Source of the DNA: Mesostigma viride
Lineage: Eukaryota > Streptophyta > Mesostigmatophyceae > Mesostigmatales > Mesostigmataceae
DNA: 64,000 nt
Direction: 5' to 3'
Assembly: GCA_009746045.1 (NCBI GenBank)
Contig: RPFO01000312.1
Coordinates: 662,323-726,322 of the forward strand
Part shown: piece by piece, positions 15,941 to 26,511 of the stretch
Position numbering within the stretch: the stretch's first letter is position 1
Layout of the letters: the number at the start of each line of letters is the position of its first letter
Made by a program: the position numbers and the translations under genes
Notes under the pieces: model-generated
Database searches by the model: none
Seen by the model: only the letters and a program-made list of their open reading frames with translations
Told to the model about the DNA's origin: nothing

Positions 15941-16600
15941 TACTTTCAACCGCAGCTCTGCCTTTTAACCGTCGAATGCGCAATCGATCTAGAAAGTATC
16001 CGCGATTTCAGTACATGCCGTCACCCTTGACAGTTGTCGTACAATACTACAAATTAACGCCAATAGAAACTCGCCTCCAAACATATATCTCGATAGAGGT
16101 ATGCGTCTTATTTAATTTCAAGGTACCTCTTAATTAATCTCGGCCCCCGCCTTCCGCTAATTTGCTAATTTGCTAAATTTGCTAAAAAAGAGCCAATTTT
16201 ACCCCGACTAATTCATTAGAGAGATACACTGGTTTGAATACAGGGGGGTCTGACCATGACCGCGATTTGTTGACCCTAGGTCACAAGTCATGTGCTTATT
16301 CACAAATGGTCCATGAAAAAAATCTGGCTTCTTGCACGAGCTATGGGCAACATATGCAGGCTTTGTGGAACAAAACTCAGGCCCATTGGGCCACTGGAGC
16401 TATTTTTCATTAGCATCACAATTACAACGCAGTACAACGCAGTGGGAAAAATGAGAGCCCTTCACAACATGACGCAACGACACGAGCCCCATCAACGGGG
16501 CCATAGTGAGCTTGGAGGTCAAAACGTTGAAAATAGGTGTTGTATAAGTTATATAGCATCAAACATGCATCAAACTGCCAAACAGATCCCACGTCAATAC
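15941..16600. other. Spacer, no feature recognised
   Basis: Ordinary mixed sequence with AT-rich words near 16,150 (repeated GCTAATTTGC). Open frames are short or lack recognisable domains until LINE endonuclease sequence begins near 16,600. Confidence 0.4.
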
Positions 16601-16684
16601 ATCGTTGCCATCTTGGTGGATGCCAACGCGACCCTGCCCGTGGGCCGCGGGGGCTGCATGTATGCGCCGCGCCTAACCGATAGC

Positions 16685-16697
16685 AATGCCAACACCC
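16685..16697. repeat. Target-site duplication, left copy
   Basis: AATGCCAACACCC is repeated exactly at 16929-16941, flanking the LINE-tail insertion. Confidence 0.85.
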
Positions 16698-16928
16698 GGT
16701 GGGGAAGCGCCCGCGTGTGCAATCCCGTGGGAGGCACGCCAGACAGCTCCCCTAGGGCAGCGGCTGTCTAGATAGATGTTGTAGTTAGAATGATGTTAGC
16801 TAGATGTAGTATGTAGCTGATGTAGATAGATTAGACCGGTAGGACTGTTTGCACCCATCCATCCATCGGGGTTAATGCTCCGTGACTCCCCAACGGGAGC
16901 ACGAGTCTAATTAATTACTTAATTAATT
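16698..16928 (+). mobile_element. 5'-truncated LINE insertion (231 bp)
   Basis: It is flanked by the 13-bp TSD AATGCCAACACCC. It carries what looks like an ORF2 C-terminus ending at a TAG near 16,769, a 3' UTR, the hairpin CTCCGTGACTCCCCAACGGGAG and a TTAA-rich tail. It sits inside the endonuclease domain of another LINE. A short-tandem-repeat tail instead of poly(A) fits RTE-like LINEs. Confidence 0.85.
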
Positions 16929-17406
16929 AATGCCAACACCCCCCTACTTGAGCAACTGCTCACTGAGGGCCGGGGACTTGACTGCTGCCAATACGCTGTT
17001 TGCTAAACCGCCTGATGCACTAGCTAGTGACCTTTGTGGGCCCCATGCGCAGGGCGGCTGGCTCGATGCTCCCTCGGCGGCGATGTGTATGCTTGGACTA
17101 CATACTTGTGTGCAAGTGCTGGCGCTCTTCCGTCATTGATGCCCGTACGCTGACCACCCCCAGTGTCGCATCGGATCACCGCATGGTCACCGCAACCTTG
17201 CGCCTACGTCTTCAGGCCCCTGCGCGCCGCCGCCCCCGGCCCCGCCCTGACTGGACCTGCTTACGCCCCGTCCGTGGGCGCAGGGAGAAGTGGTCAGCGG
17301 ATGAGATACGCCGCGATGCAATCAGGTCTGCCTTCGTGGACGCGCAACCTTTGATGTACCTGGACGCAGATCGCGGTGTAGATCTCACGCCACCCTACGA
17401 ACTGTT

Positions 17407-18191
17407 CATCCCGTTTCGTTTAAGTGGCCAGCCGGAGCGGCTGCTTAGGTTTTAGCGGGCAAGTGTTCGAAGCGCGTCATTGGTGAATTACTCGGAAACT
17501 TGGGTTTCCCCGCGAAACTCCAACCGCACGTTCAGATTTCCAAATCTCAAGTAAAGTTCGGCGCAACTTTCTGAACGGGGGCAGTTGACGAGCAGCATTC
17601 CTCCGGACGAATGAATTGCGTTCCATACTTGCGCAAAATTTTGAAAGGTAGCTTGCGTGCAGCCCTACTAAAATTTGCGCGCACGTTCAGATTTCCAAAT
17701 CTCAAGTAAATTTCGGCGGAACATTCTGAACGGGGGTAGTTGGCGGGCAGCGTTCCTCCAGACGAATGAAATGCGTTCCATACTAGCGCAAAATTTTGAA
17801 AGGTAGCTTGCGTGTAGCCCTACTAAAATTTGCGCAAAGTGTAGGACTGAAACTTCGTAACGGAAACTTTTTGGTAGTTGCCGTCACTTCCTCTTGTGCA
17901 AACGTGTGGGAGTGAAAATTCGTAACGGAAACTTTTTGGTAGTTGCCGTCACTTCATTTTGCGCGAGTGTTGGGCTGAAAATTCGTAACGGAAACTTTTT
18001 GGTAGTTGCCGTCACTTCCTTTGGTTCGACTGAAAATTCGCTGAAATTCGCTGAATTCGTACCGTAGCCTAATTTTTAGTACCTCGAAGTGACGGGGCAC
18101 CTAAAAATTTGCCCACAAGTACACTTGGCAGCGCGCTCACTGGGAAAAATTGTACAGCCGCTCCGGCGGGCCACTTGAACGAATTGTAATG
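17407..18191 (+). mobile_element. TIR element family A, copy 1 (785 bp)
   Basis: Terminal inverted repeats of about 38 bp: CATCCCGTTTCGTTTAAGTGG at the left and, on the opposite strand at the right, CATTACAATTCGTTCAAGTGG, both continuing into GCCGGAGCGGCTG. The interior has two similar copies of about 165 bp (around AGATTTCCAAATCTCAAGTAAA) and three of about 65 bp (around GTAACGGAAAC...GGTAGTTGCCGTCACTTC). There is no coding capacity. It interrupts a LINE; deleting exactly 785 bp rejoins the LINE frame. No clear TSD: CAT occurs at both ends here but not at the other copies. Confidence 0.9.
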
Positions 18192-18696
18192 CATGCGATC
18201 GGTGGAGCTTGGCTCTAAGCTTCTCCCCGAGCAACCCCGCGCCCAACCAGCCCCGCTCTACCTGCGCGACGCCCGGGTGGTTGCCGCCCGGCTGGCGCTA
18301 CCGCAGGCCCGCCGCTGCGGGGAGGACCTGTACCCGTACCAGGAACGGCTTACTGAAGCATATACTGCCGCACATGCGGAGGAGGTGGAGACACTTGCCG
18401 CCGAAATCAATCGCCACACGGCCGCCAACCAGCACAAGGCGGCCTGGCGCTCTTTCGACCGTCTCACCGGACGGCGGGAAACGCAACGGGCTGACATCCC
18501 AGGCACCCCCAGTGAACGCCTTGAGATTTGGTTCAGCTCCCAGGCCAAACTATCGGGGGGCCCTGGCCCGCCCCCCCCGCTTGACCCCGCTGCAGCTGCA
18601 CGCCCTGCGGCCAGCCGAGGCGGCCCCATTGAGCCCCCGCAGGCGCCCACCAGCGAGACGGACTACCTGGTCCCACCGCTCTCCGGCCACCTGGTG
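18192..18696 (+). pseudogene. LINE ORF2 linker between endonuclease and RT
   Basis: An open frame continuous (with copy 1 removed) with the endonuclease side and (with copy 2 removed) with the RT side. It is Arg/Ala/Pro-rich, with helical segment EVETLAAEINRHTAANQHKA and WRSFDRLTG, a typical inter-domain region. The codon usage is very GC-rich compared with the surrounding DNA. Confidence 0.7.
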
Positions 18697-19470
18697 CATC
18701 AAGTTTCGTCCGGAGCGGCTGCTTAGGTTTTGGCGGGCAAGTGTTCGAAGCGCGTCATTGGTGAATTACTTGGGGAACTTGGGTTTCCCCGCGAAACTCC
18801 AACCGCACGTTCAGATTTCCAAATCTCAAGTAAAGTTCGGCGCAACTTTCTGAACGGGGGCAGTTGACGAGCAGCATTCCTCCGGACGAATGAATTGCGT
18901 TCCATACGTGCGCAAAATTTTGAAAGGTAGCTTGCGTGCAGCCCTACTAAAATTTGCGCGGACATTCAGATTTCCAAATCTCAAGTAAAGTTTGATGGAA
19001 ATTTCTGAACGGGGGTAGTTGGCGGGCAGCGTTCCTCCGGACGAATGAAATGCGTTCCATACTTGCACAAAATTTCGAAAGGTAGCTTGCGTGTAGCCCT
19101 ACTAAAATTTGCGCAAAGTGTGGGACTGAAAATTCGTAACGGAAACGTTTTGGTAGTTGCCGTCACTTCATTTTGCGCAAAGTGTTGGACTGGGAAATTC
19201 GTAACGGAAACGTTTTGGTAGTTGCCGTCACTTCATTATGCGCAAAGTGTTGGACTGAAAATTCGTAACGGAAATTTTTTGGTAGTTGGCGTCACTTCCT
19301 TTCGTTCGACTGAAAATTCGCTGAAATTCGCTGAATTCGCACCGTAGCCTAATTTTTAGTACCTCGAAGTGACGGAGCACCTAAAAATTTGCCCACAACA
19401 CACTTGGCAGCACGCTCACTGGGAAAAATTGTACAGCCGCTCCGGCGGGCCACTTGAACGAATTGTAATG
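18697..19470 (+). mobile_element. TIR element family A, copy 2 (774 bp)
   Basis: Same family as 17407-18191, with about 12 bp missing inside the left TIR (CATCAAGTTTCGTCCGGAGCGG) and otherwise similar. Deleting exactly 774 bp joins GHLV to GRPPRRVDSQEW in one LINE frame. Confidence 0.9.
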
Positions 19471-19996
19471 GGACGGCCCCCACGACGAGTGGACTCCCAG
19501 GAATGGGCTGCTGCCATCTCCACCCTCCGCGATGATGCTGCCATGGGAGTGGACAATATTTCACCGGAGGTGGTTAAGATGCCTGAGCTTGAGCCTTTCC
19601 TCCGGGGTGTTTGCAACCGGATTCTACGAGATGGCCTCCCCCCGCCGACGTATTGGAAGACTGCTGTCCGGGTCATGCTCTACAAGGGCAAGGGGTCCGC
19701 CGCGGATACCGGCAACTACCGCGGCGTATGCCTCCAAAGCTGCGTGCTGAAAGTCTTCATGCGTCTCCTGCTGAACCGCATGCGCGCCAGCCTCGAACCC
19801 CACCTAGGTGAGTCCCAGATGGGCTTCCGTGTTGGTCGCAATTGTGTTATGGTCACTATTACCGCGCGCCGCCTGATCGAGGAAGTGGGCCGCCTGGCCC
19901 CCGGCCTCTTGCCATTGCTATTGATCTTCGTGGATTACACCAAGGCATTTGATACAGTTTGCTTGGACCTGTTTCGATGGTCCTCAACGACGAGCA
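19471..19996 (+). pseudogene. LINE reverse transcriptase, N-terminal half
   Basis: It shows the non-LTR RT signature: GVDNISPEVVK, an NYRGVCL motif, SQMGFRVGRN and the catalytic motif A FVDYTKAFDTV (about 19,927-19,960). Motifs B and C are absent; after about 19,980 the frame shifts and the sequence is cut by another insertion. It belongs to the LINE starting near 16,600. The clade looks RTE-like (tentative). Confidence 0.85.
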
Positions 19997-20161
19997 AAGG
20001 TGGCCGGCTGCTGTCCCGTCGTTTGAGGGGTGGGCATAGAAATTTGGACCCGAAATTGAGTCGCAAGGCTGGAAAGTGCGGTAAGGGAACGAAAATTCTA
20101 TTTCGGCCCTGGGCGTGCTTGTTCGAGCTGTTTTACGTTTGATACTGCCTTGCATGATGAC
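19997..20161. mobile_element. 165-bp insertion flanked by 15-bp direct repeats
   Basis: CCTCAACGACGAGCA occurs at 19982-19996 and 20162-20176. The intervening 165 bp has no ORF or obvious TIR. A 15-bp target duplication suggests insertion by LINE machinery (SINE-like), but an internal duplication cannot be excluded. Confidence 0.55.
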
Positions 20162-20176
20162 CCTCAACGACGAGCA

Positions 20177-21110
20177 GTGTAAAAAATATAATAGGCTGCA
20201 ATGCCGGCTGCCCAAGATCTGAATGCGGTATCATTAGCTATCTTTGGCTCTCGGGGCTTTGCGGGCAGGGCATACCGCGTCACAGCCCGATGGCTTTGAA
20301 GGAGCGGGTCGGCTGGTCCATTACGTGATGGTTACGTGAAAAAGAATATGGGGAGCCGAATTTTATGGGGAAAACCGGTGGCTGGAGGAGCGCTGGGTGT
20401 GGCTCCCTGGATTTTATTTCTCGAGGGCTTACGTGGTGGTAGGGCGGCTCGGCGGCCTTGGGCCAGTCCTGCCAGCCGTTAAGAATGTACTCCAGCACAA
20501 GTACATTTTGAGTTTTTCCAAGTTTCCTGTTGTTTGCTTGTTTCAAGTTCAGTTTTGCATAAAAAGTGTCCCCATAGCCCCTGGATCTCATCTGGAGGTA
20601 GTTGAACTAGTATATGCTACAATATACTAGGTTGTACTATTTTCTACTACATTTATACTATAATGTACTAAATTGAACTACATCTGAACTAATTGTAACT
20701 GTGATTGATGCCCCTGTAACGTCTCCCAATGCTCAATAACAGGTCTGGCCACCATTGGTGACCTCCTAGAGCCATTCACAGCTGCATTTCATGGATCACC
20801 GCACCAAAAAAAATTGTTTTACTTAGCCTTATCAACATGGGAATGAGGGCTTTGGTGTGCAAACATGCATATGTGCTAAAAATTGGACATTCTGACACTG
20901 CGCGAGAGTCTGGTAATACTTAAGCACTTCAGGTCATGATCGAAGTATAGAATGAACAGATGCAAGCAATCAAGCATTATGCAAGGAATGGAATGCTGCA
21001 ATGAATTTTAGCAGAAATACTTGCAACTAGGGAACACACGATCAAGTCACGAATCTGACATGCATTGTGCCGTCATGGCACATGCATGAACATGTACACG
21101 AACAGAGGAT
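20177..21110. other. Spacer, no gene recognised
   Basis: Short overlapping frames on both strands (up to 103 aa) are without recognisable domains. About 20,600-20,700 has repeated TACTA words. Confidence 0.4.
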
Positions 21111-21134
21111 CACGCGGACGCCCACGCGCAATCC

Positions 21135-21804
21135 CCATACCCCCCCCCCCACACACACACACAAGCCCCAACTCCAAACATTGCACCAATGACCCATGCA
21201 CCCACCCAAACCCAAACCCAGCCCCCCTGACCCCCCCAACGCCCATGCACACGCCCCCGCCCCCGCCCCCGCCCCCGCCCCCGCCCCGCCCCCGCCCCCG
21301 CCCCGCCCCCGCCCCCCCGCCCCCCCCGCCCCCGCCCCCGCCCCGCCCCGCCCCCGCCCCCGCCCCCGCCCATGCCCACGCCCCTGCCCTCGCACCCGCC
21401 CATTCTCACCCACGCCCACGCCCACGCCCACGCCCATGCCCACGCCCACGCCCTGGCACGCCCACGCCCACGCCCACGCCCACGCCCACGCCCACGCCCA
21501 CGCCCACGCCCACGCCCACGCCCACGCCCACGCCCACCCTAGCCTCACCCCTACTCCAAGCCACAAATATACCCAAAGCCACAGCCAGAAGTAGAGCGCA
21601 GCTGCAACAATAGCAGACGTAGCTGAGACACACACCTACCCACGCCCACGCCCACGCCCACGCCCACGCCCACGCCCACGCCCACGCCCACGCCCACGCC
21701 CACGCCCACGCCCACGCCCACGCCCACGCCCACGCCCACGCCCACGCCCACGCCTACGCCCACGCCCACGCCCACGCCCACGCCCACGCCCACGCCCACG
21801 CCCC
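21135..21804. repeat. (CCCACG)n and (CCCCCG)n hexamer arrays
   Basis: A CA/CCCC start is followed by CCCCCGC-rich sequence (21,235-21,395), (CCCACG)n (21,405-21,540), about 95 bp of unique sequence, then a nearly perfect (CCCACG)n from 21,637 to 21,804. Long Pro/Thr/His or Gly/Val frames on both strands are artefacts of the repeat. Confidence 0.95.
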
Positions 21805-22036
21805 ACTAGGAGTTAATTTGAAGCCCCCGTAACCTGTCCGGTGACTTCGACGCCCCCGTAACCTGCCCGGTAACTTCGACGGGCCAGGTTACGGGTCCGT
21901 ATTCGTTGGCGGTTTGGGTTACCGGACCGGTTACGGTACCATTCGGAATATTGGCCCCGAGATTCGGTGCGGCCCAGTAACTGGGCCGGTTATGTTTACG
22001 GGGCCGTGAACGGCTTCGGTTCAGGTTACGTTGGGG
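21805..22036. repeat. GTAACC/GGTTAC-rich degenerate repeat
   Basis: CCCCCGTAACCTG(T/C)CCGGT(G/A)ACTTCGACG is repeated, and GGTTAC/GTAACC words recur in both orientations. Similar words resume after the TIR element at 22,822, so that element landed inside this repeat. Confidence 0.65.
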
Positions 22037-22821
22037 CATCCCGTTTCGTTTAAGTGGCCAGCCGGAGCGGCTGCTTAGGTTTTAGCGGGCAAGTGTTCGA
22101 AGCGCGTCATTGGTGAATTACTCGGGAACTTGGGTTTCCCCGCGAAACTCCAACCGCACGTTCAGATTTCCAAATCTCAAGTAAAGTTCGGCGCAACTTT
22201 CTGAACGGGGGCAGTTGACGAGCAGCATTCCTCCGGACGAATGAATTGCGTTCCATACTTGCGCAAAATTTTGAAAGGTAGCTTGCGTGCAGCCCTACTA
22301 AAATTTGCGCGCACGTTCAGATTTCCAAATCTCAAGTAAATTTCGGCGGAACATTCTGAACGGGGGTAGTTGGCGGGCAGCGTTCCTCCAGACGAATGAA
22401 ATGCGTTCCATACTAGCGCAAAATTTTGAAAGGTAGCTTGCGTGCAGCCCTACTAAAATTTGCGCGAAGTGTGGGACTGAAAATTCGTAACGGAAACTTT
22501 TTGGTAGTTGCCGTCACTTCCTCTTGTGCAAACGTGTGGGAGTGAAAATTCGTAACGGAAACGTTTTGGTAGTTGCCGTCACTTCATTTTGCGCGAGTGT
22601 TGGGCTGAAAATTCGTAACGGAAACTTATTGGTAGTTGCCGTCACTTCCTTTGGTTCGACTGAAAATTCGCTGAAATTCGCTGAATTCGTACCGTAGCCT
22701 AATTTTTAGTACCTCGAAGTGACGGGGCACCTAAAAATTTGCCCACAAGTACACTTGGCAGCGCGCTCACTGGGAAAAATTGTACAGCCGCTCCGGCGGG
22801 CCACTTGAACGAATTGTAATG
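22037..22821 (+). mobile_element. TIR element family A, copy 3 (785 bp)
   Basis: Same length and termini (CATCCCGTTTCG...GAATTGTAATG) as copy 1, with few substitutions visible. The flanks do not show an obvious TSD. Confidence 0.9.
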
Positions 22822-23490
22822 GTATACGGGACGGGTCAGGTAGTGGGTATGGCGCCATAGCTGCCCCAATATTAGGTACTGGGGTGGTTACGGAGCCGTT
22901 ATCGTTAACTGGATCGTAAACCGCGACATAGCAGGCTAGCTACGCATGCACACTGTGGAAGACGTAGAAGACGCGTTAATTGACGACGAAGACATTGGTA
23001 ATTAAGTCTTTCGCAGTCAGGACAGCTTATGTTGTGTATCGATGGAGGACGCGCGGGCCTGGAAAGCACGCTGGGAGGCAAAGCGCACAGCGGCAACCGC
23101 ATTCGCAGCAGAATCTCTGGCAGCAAAGGTACGTCGGACCCCTCACAAGACGGCATGGGAATTAATGAATATAGATAGTAGCTGAGAACGCATATGCGTA
23201 TATGTCGTCGGCAGGGGATGCTGTCGCAGACTATAGCTTCTCGCAAAGGTTTTAGGGGATTCATAAAACGTATTGTGGCAAGGATGATGTGGGTATGGTT
23301 GTGTGCACCCTATCGTCGCAGTTGACCACCCTATCGTCGCAGCGGCATCACAGCGCTCAGAAGCTGAGGGGCCGCCATGCAATGTCCCTGTACATTTTAT
23401 TGCGCAGATAAGGAAGCGTTGTAGTGAGCACCATGTTGCATGTGTTGCATTCGTTAGACTGCCTGTAGATAGTGGCCACGACTAGTTTAT
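22822..23490. other. Spacer with possible short exons
   Basis: GC-moderate sequence with short frames on both strands (up to 119 aa) and no recognisable domain. GCACCCTATCGTCGCAGTTGAC/CACCCTATCGTCGCAG is a local repeat near 23,310. Confidence 0.35.
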
Positions 23491-23494
23491 TTGA

Positions 23495-24560
23495 GGTTAC
23501 CCTTGTTGTAATGATGTGACAATACTTCAATGTGCTGAGCCAACCATGCTTGATGTAATTTACTGCATGCAAGCTGCCATAATACCATGATCCTGTTGAA
23601 TGATCCTACTTGGTTCCTTGTCCTCCATTGGCCATGTTTGTTGCCCATGTCAGTTAGCGCAGTTTAGGATGTGTTGTTTTGTTGTTTACCTTGGTTGGCA
23701 TAGGCCTTACACTCTAACCCAGGGGAAACAGAGAAAATGCTGGTTAGGCATGTGAATGCTACCATCAGTGTTCACATAGTTGCCATGCACCCAGTGCATT
23801 GTCGTGTCTGCCTCATCATCTGCCGGTTCACCATGCGTTGATTTCTGACTTTCCCTTGTTCTAATGATGTGACAATACTTCAATGTGCTGAGCCAACCAT
23901 GCTTGATGTAATTTACTGCATGCATGCAAGCTGCCATAATACCATGATCCTGTTGGATGATCCTACTTGGTTCCTTGTCCTCCATTGGCCATGTTTGTTG
24001 CCCATGTCAGTTAGCGCAGTTTAGGATGTGTTGTTTTGTTGTTTACCCTGGTTGGCATAGGCCTTACACTCTTACCCGGGGGAAACAGAGAAAATGCTGG
24101 TTAGGCATGTGAGTGCTACCATCAGTGTTCACATGGTTGCCATGCACCCAGTGCATTGTCGTGTCTGCCTCAGCATCTGCCGGTTCACCATGCGTTGATT
24201 TCTGACTTTCCCTTGTTCTAATGATGTAACAATACTTCAATGTGCTGAGCCAACCATGCTTGATATAATTTACTGCATGCAAGCTGCCATAATACCATGA
24301 TCCTGTTGGATGATCCTACTTGGTTCCTTGTCCTCCATTGGCCATGTTTGTTGCCCATGTCAGTTAGGGCAGTTTAGGATGTGTTGTTTTGTTGTTTACC
24401 TTGGTTGGCATAGGCCTTACACTCTAACCCAGGGGAAACAAAGAAAATGCTTGTTAGGCATGTGAGTGCTACCATCAGTGTTCACATGGTTGCCATGCAC
24501 CCAGTGCATTGTCGTGTCTGCCTCAGCATCTGCCGGTTCACCATGCGTTGATTTATGCCT
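23495..24560. repeat. Three tandem copies of a roughly 355-bp repeat
   Basis: ATGATGTGACAATACTTCAA recurs at about 23,511 and 23,863 (AATGATGTAACAATACTTC at about 24,219). Each unit holds CTGCCATAATACCATGATCC, CCATTGGCCATGTTTGTTGC and GGTTGGCATAGGCCTTACAC. A diverged single copy lies in the opposite orientation at about 61,075-61,290. Confidence 0.9.
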
Positions 24561-24609
24561 TGTTCCCCCGCTCCGCATTCGTTGGCATTCCGTTTTGGCG
24601 TTGCCGTTG

Positions 24610-24829
24610 AATACAGGTGAGGGAATGCAAAGAACCGCTTGACTTCTCTGAAGCATCAGCAAAGTATGATGTACATGGCAACCCATGGAAGCGTGCGGCG
24701 GGGGCAAAATATATGCTACAGGAATTGAGAAAATGGCATCAACAAAATCGCACGCTGTGGAAGAGCCTTAAAGTGGTAAAACAACGCCACAATGGAGGTG
24801 TGACCAGTCGGCTTCAGGGAAGAGTAGCG
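24610..24829 (+). CDS. Candidate internal exon of an unrecognised gene
   Basis: An open, charged segment (KYDVHGNPWKRAAG, LRKWHQQNRTLWKSLKVVKQ) lies between a possible acceptor (AATACAG at about 24,610) and a strong donor GTGAGT at 24,830, phase 0. I do not recognise the domain. Possible acceptors downstream are the duplicated CTGTGATGCAG at about 24,880 and 25,040. It may belong with the exons at 25,089-25,203 and 25,710-25,884. Confidence 0.4.
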
Positions 24830-25088
24830 GTGAGTCACTCTCTTATTTTAGTTGGCGGCAATTCATTGCTGTGATGCAGGCTGCCATGCCAGCAGTCTTC
24901 CCTAATGTGTATGGTAGGAGTACAAGACTAAGGCAGTTATGTTGCTGGCCTCTGCACTGACCCTCCCGCTACATTGTTGGTAATGTTGCTGCTTGGTTGG
25001 CTTTCCTTTGACGTGCATATCGTCCAATTCTGTGATGCAGATTGAATGCCTAAGCAGCCACATCTATATCTGGAGCAAGGCATGAACG

Positions 25089-25203
25089 GCAGCAGAAAAG
25101 AGAGAGGAAGAGAGGGAAAGAGAGGCTGCGGAGAAGCGCGAGGAACAGCTAAGATGCAAGAGGCAACGGGTGGAGGAACATGGCAACGAAGCCAGCGGTT
25201 ACT
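25089..25203 (+). CDS. Candidate coiled-coil exon, unrecognised gene
   Basis: In one frame this reads as a classic highly charged helix (EREREAAEKREEQ) ending at a TAG near 25,203. Another frame starting near 25,180 runs 113 aa with FLLKRALASFPQLAAKDATI and looks protein-like to 25,521. Exon choice is unresolved. Confidence 0.3.
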
Positions 25204-25524
25204 AGAGAGGAGCTGCGAGCAAGCACGTCAACTGCGGTGGATGCACACGTGGGGGAGGCACATGCGGGGCAAGCATGTGTAGGCCTGCAAATCGTGCCAG
25301 GGCCCACCGTGATTGCAATTGCCGAGTTCCTGCTGAAGCGAGCACTGGCCTCCTTTCCGCAGTTGGCAGCCAAGGACGCGACAATCACGCTTGTGGAGAG
25401 TTTGTGTAAGGAAGAAAACTCGGCATCGGGCAGTCCAGCGGTGGACCTGCTGAACAACACAGCCTGTGCCTGTGCGAATGCCGCGCTGCAGTTGGTCTCC
25501 AACTCCGTCCATCCATGTTGATGG
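25180..25524 (+). CDS. Unrecognised small ORF, possible exon
   Basis: 113 aa from ATGGCAACG, Ala-rich with a central amphipathic segment (TVIAIAEFLLKRALASFPQL). I do not recognise a family. It lies between two other candidate exons on the same strand. Confidence 0.35.
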
Positions 25525-25713
25525 CAAGGTTAGTTAGTTGTGCCACATTTTCTTCCTGTTTTGGGTATGACGCATCAATAATTGCCCCTTGTATGTACGG
25601 GTGCGGTCGATTGACCTCCCTCCAGCAACATTGCAACATCCGTTACTGATGTCCACTGCGGCGGATGCGTTCCTCCAGCATGTTAGTTGCCTTGTGAGCT
25701 GTAATTGTGCAGG

Positions 25714-25884
25714 GTGTCGTCAGTACATCCGATGAGAAGGATAACAAGGAGCTCAAGTGTCACTGGTGTCGCCTGGTTGATGGCGCGCGTAATATCCATG
25801 GGCATCAGCATATGGTCCCAAACACACTCAAACGGCTGGCCGAGTCGCTGGGAGAGGCAGTCCACATGCAGTTGGAGAGGGTGG
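25714..25884 (+). CDS. Candidate zinc-finger exon, unrecognised gene
   Basis: After a CAG acceptor-like site (GTGCAG, about 25,714) an open segment contains [20 protein letters not shown], a CxxC...HxHxH arrangement that could bind zinc, then an amphipathic helix. It ends at a potential donor GTGGGT directly before the GGGA microsatellite. Confidence 0.4.
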
Positions 25885-25887
25885 GTG

Positions 25888-26300
25888 GGTGGGGTGGCGG
25901 GAGGGAGGGAGGGAGGGAGGGAGGGAGGGAGGGAGGGAGGGAGGGAGGGAGGGAGGGAGGGAGGGAGGGAGGGAGGGAGGGAGGGAGGGAGGGAGGAGGG
26001 AGGGAGGGAGGGAGGGAGGGAGGGAGGGAGAGGGAGGGAGGGAGGAGGGAGGGAGGGAGGGAGGGAGGGAGGGAGGGAGGGAGGGAGGGAGGGAGGGAGG
26101 GAGGGAGGGAGGGAGGGAGGGAGGGAGGGAGGGAGGGAGGGAGGGAGGAGGGAGGGAGGGAGGGAGGGAGGGAGGGAGGGAGGGAGGGAGGGGGAGGGAG
26201 GGAGGGAGGGAGGGAGGGAGGGAGGAGGGAGGGAGGGAGGGAGGGAGGGAGGGAGGGAGGGAGGGAGGGAGGGAGGGAGGAGGGAGGAGGGAGGGAGGGC
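25888..26300. repeat. (GGGA)n microsatellite
   Basis: About 410 bp of GGGA with occasional GGAGGGA, GAGAGGGA or GGGGAGGGA slips that change phase. It encodes only Gly-Arg-Glu polymers (Pro-Ser on the other strand). Related arrays are at 30,640 and 39,580. Confidence 0.97.
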
Positions 26301-26511
26301 GGGTGGGTGGGTGGTTATGGTGGGTGGATGGGTGCAAGGGTGGTTGCTTATAAGTGAATCGCCAGGTGGCTGGGGGATTGACGGGGTTTGGGAACTCCTA
26401 GCTAGGTGGGTGGATTGTTGGATGCCTGAGTGAAACTGTTGCATGGGCTGGAGGATTTGCACCGTTGGTTTGTGGCGGGTGGATGTGTAGCTGTGATTAG
26501 AAGTGGGTGGG
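26301..26511. other. GGTGGGTGG-rich spacer
   Basis: Low-complexity G/T-rich sequence, related in style to 27,290-27,900, in which TIR copy 4 is inserted. Confidence 0.5.

Larger units (their letters stand above)
16600..17406 (+). pseudogene. LINE AP-endonuclease domain, interrupted and frameshifted
   Basis: An APE-type endonuclease is recognisable in pieces: ILVDANATLP (the GDxNAH-like motif, about 16,610), then after a 244-bp interruption TPLLEQLLTEG and DLTAANTLF (about 16,938-17,010), then LDYILV (about 17,095) and SDHRMVTATL (SDH catalytic motif, about 17,175-17,205). At least two frame changes are needed (about 16,966 and 17,030-17,090), so this copy is dead. The same LINE continues after the transposon insertion at 17407. 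Confidence 0.75.

Noticed and set aside
17407-18191. Interpreting the TIR elements in the LINE as introner-type introns
   Set aside because: Frame-preserving removal is suggestive, but the ends are CAT...ATG, there is no GT-AG pair at the boundaries, and copies occur outside genes in both orientations.
21042-21799. Pro/Thr/His-rich or Gly/Val-rich proteins across the CCCACG array
   Set aside because: Hexamer repeat artefact open on both strands.
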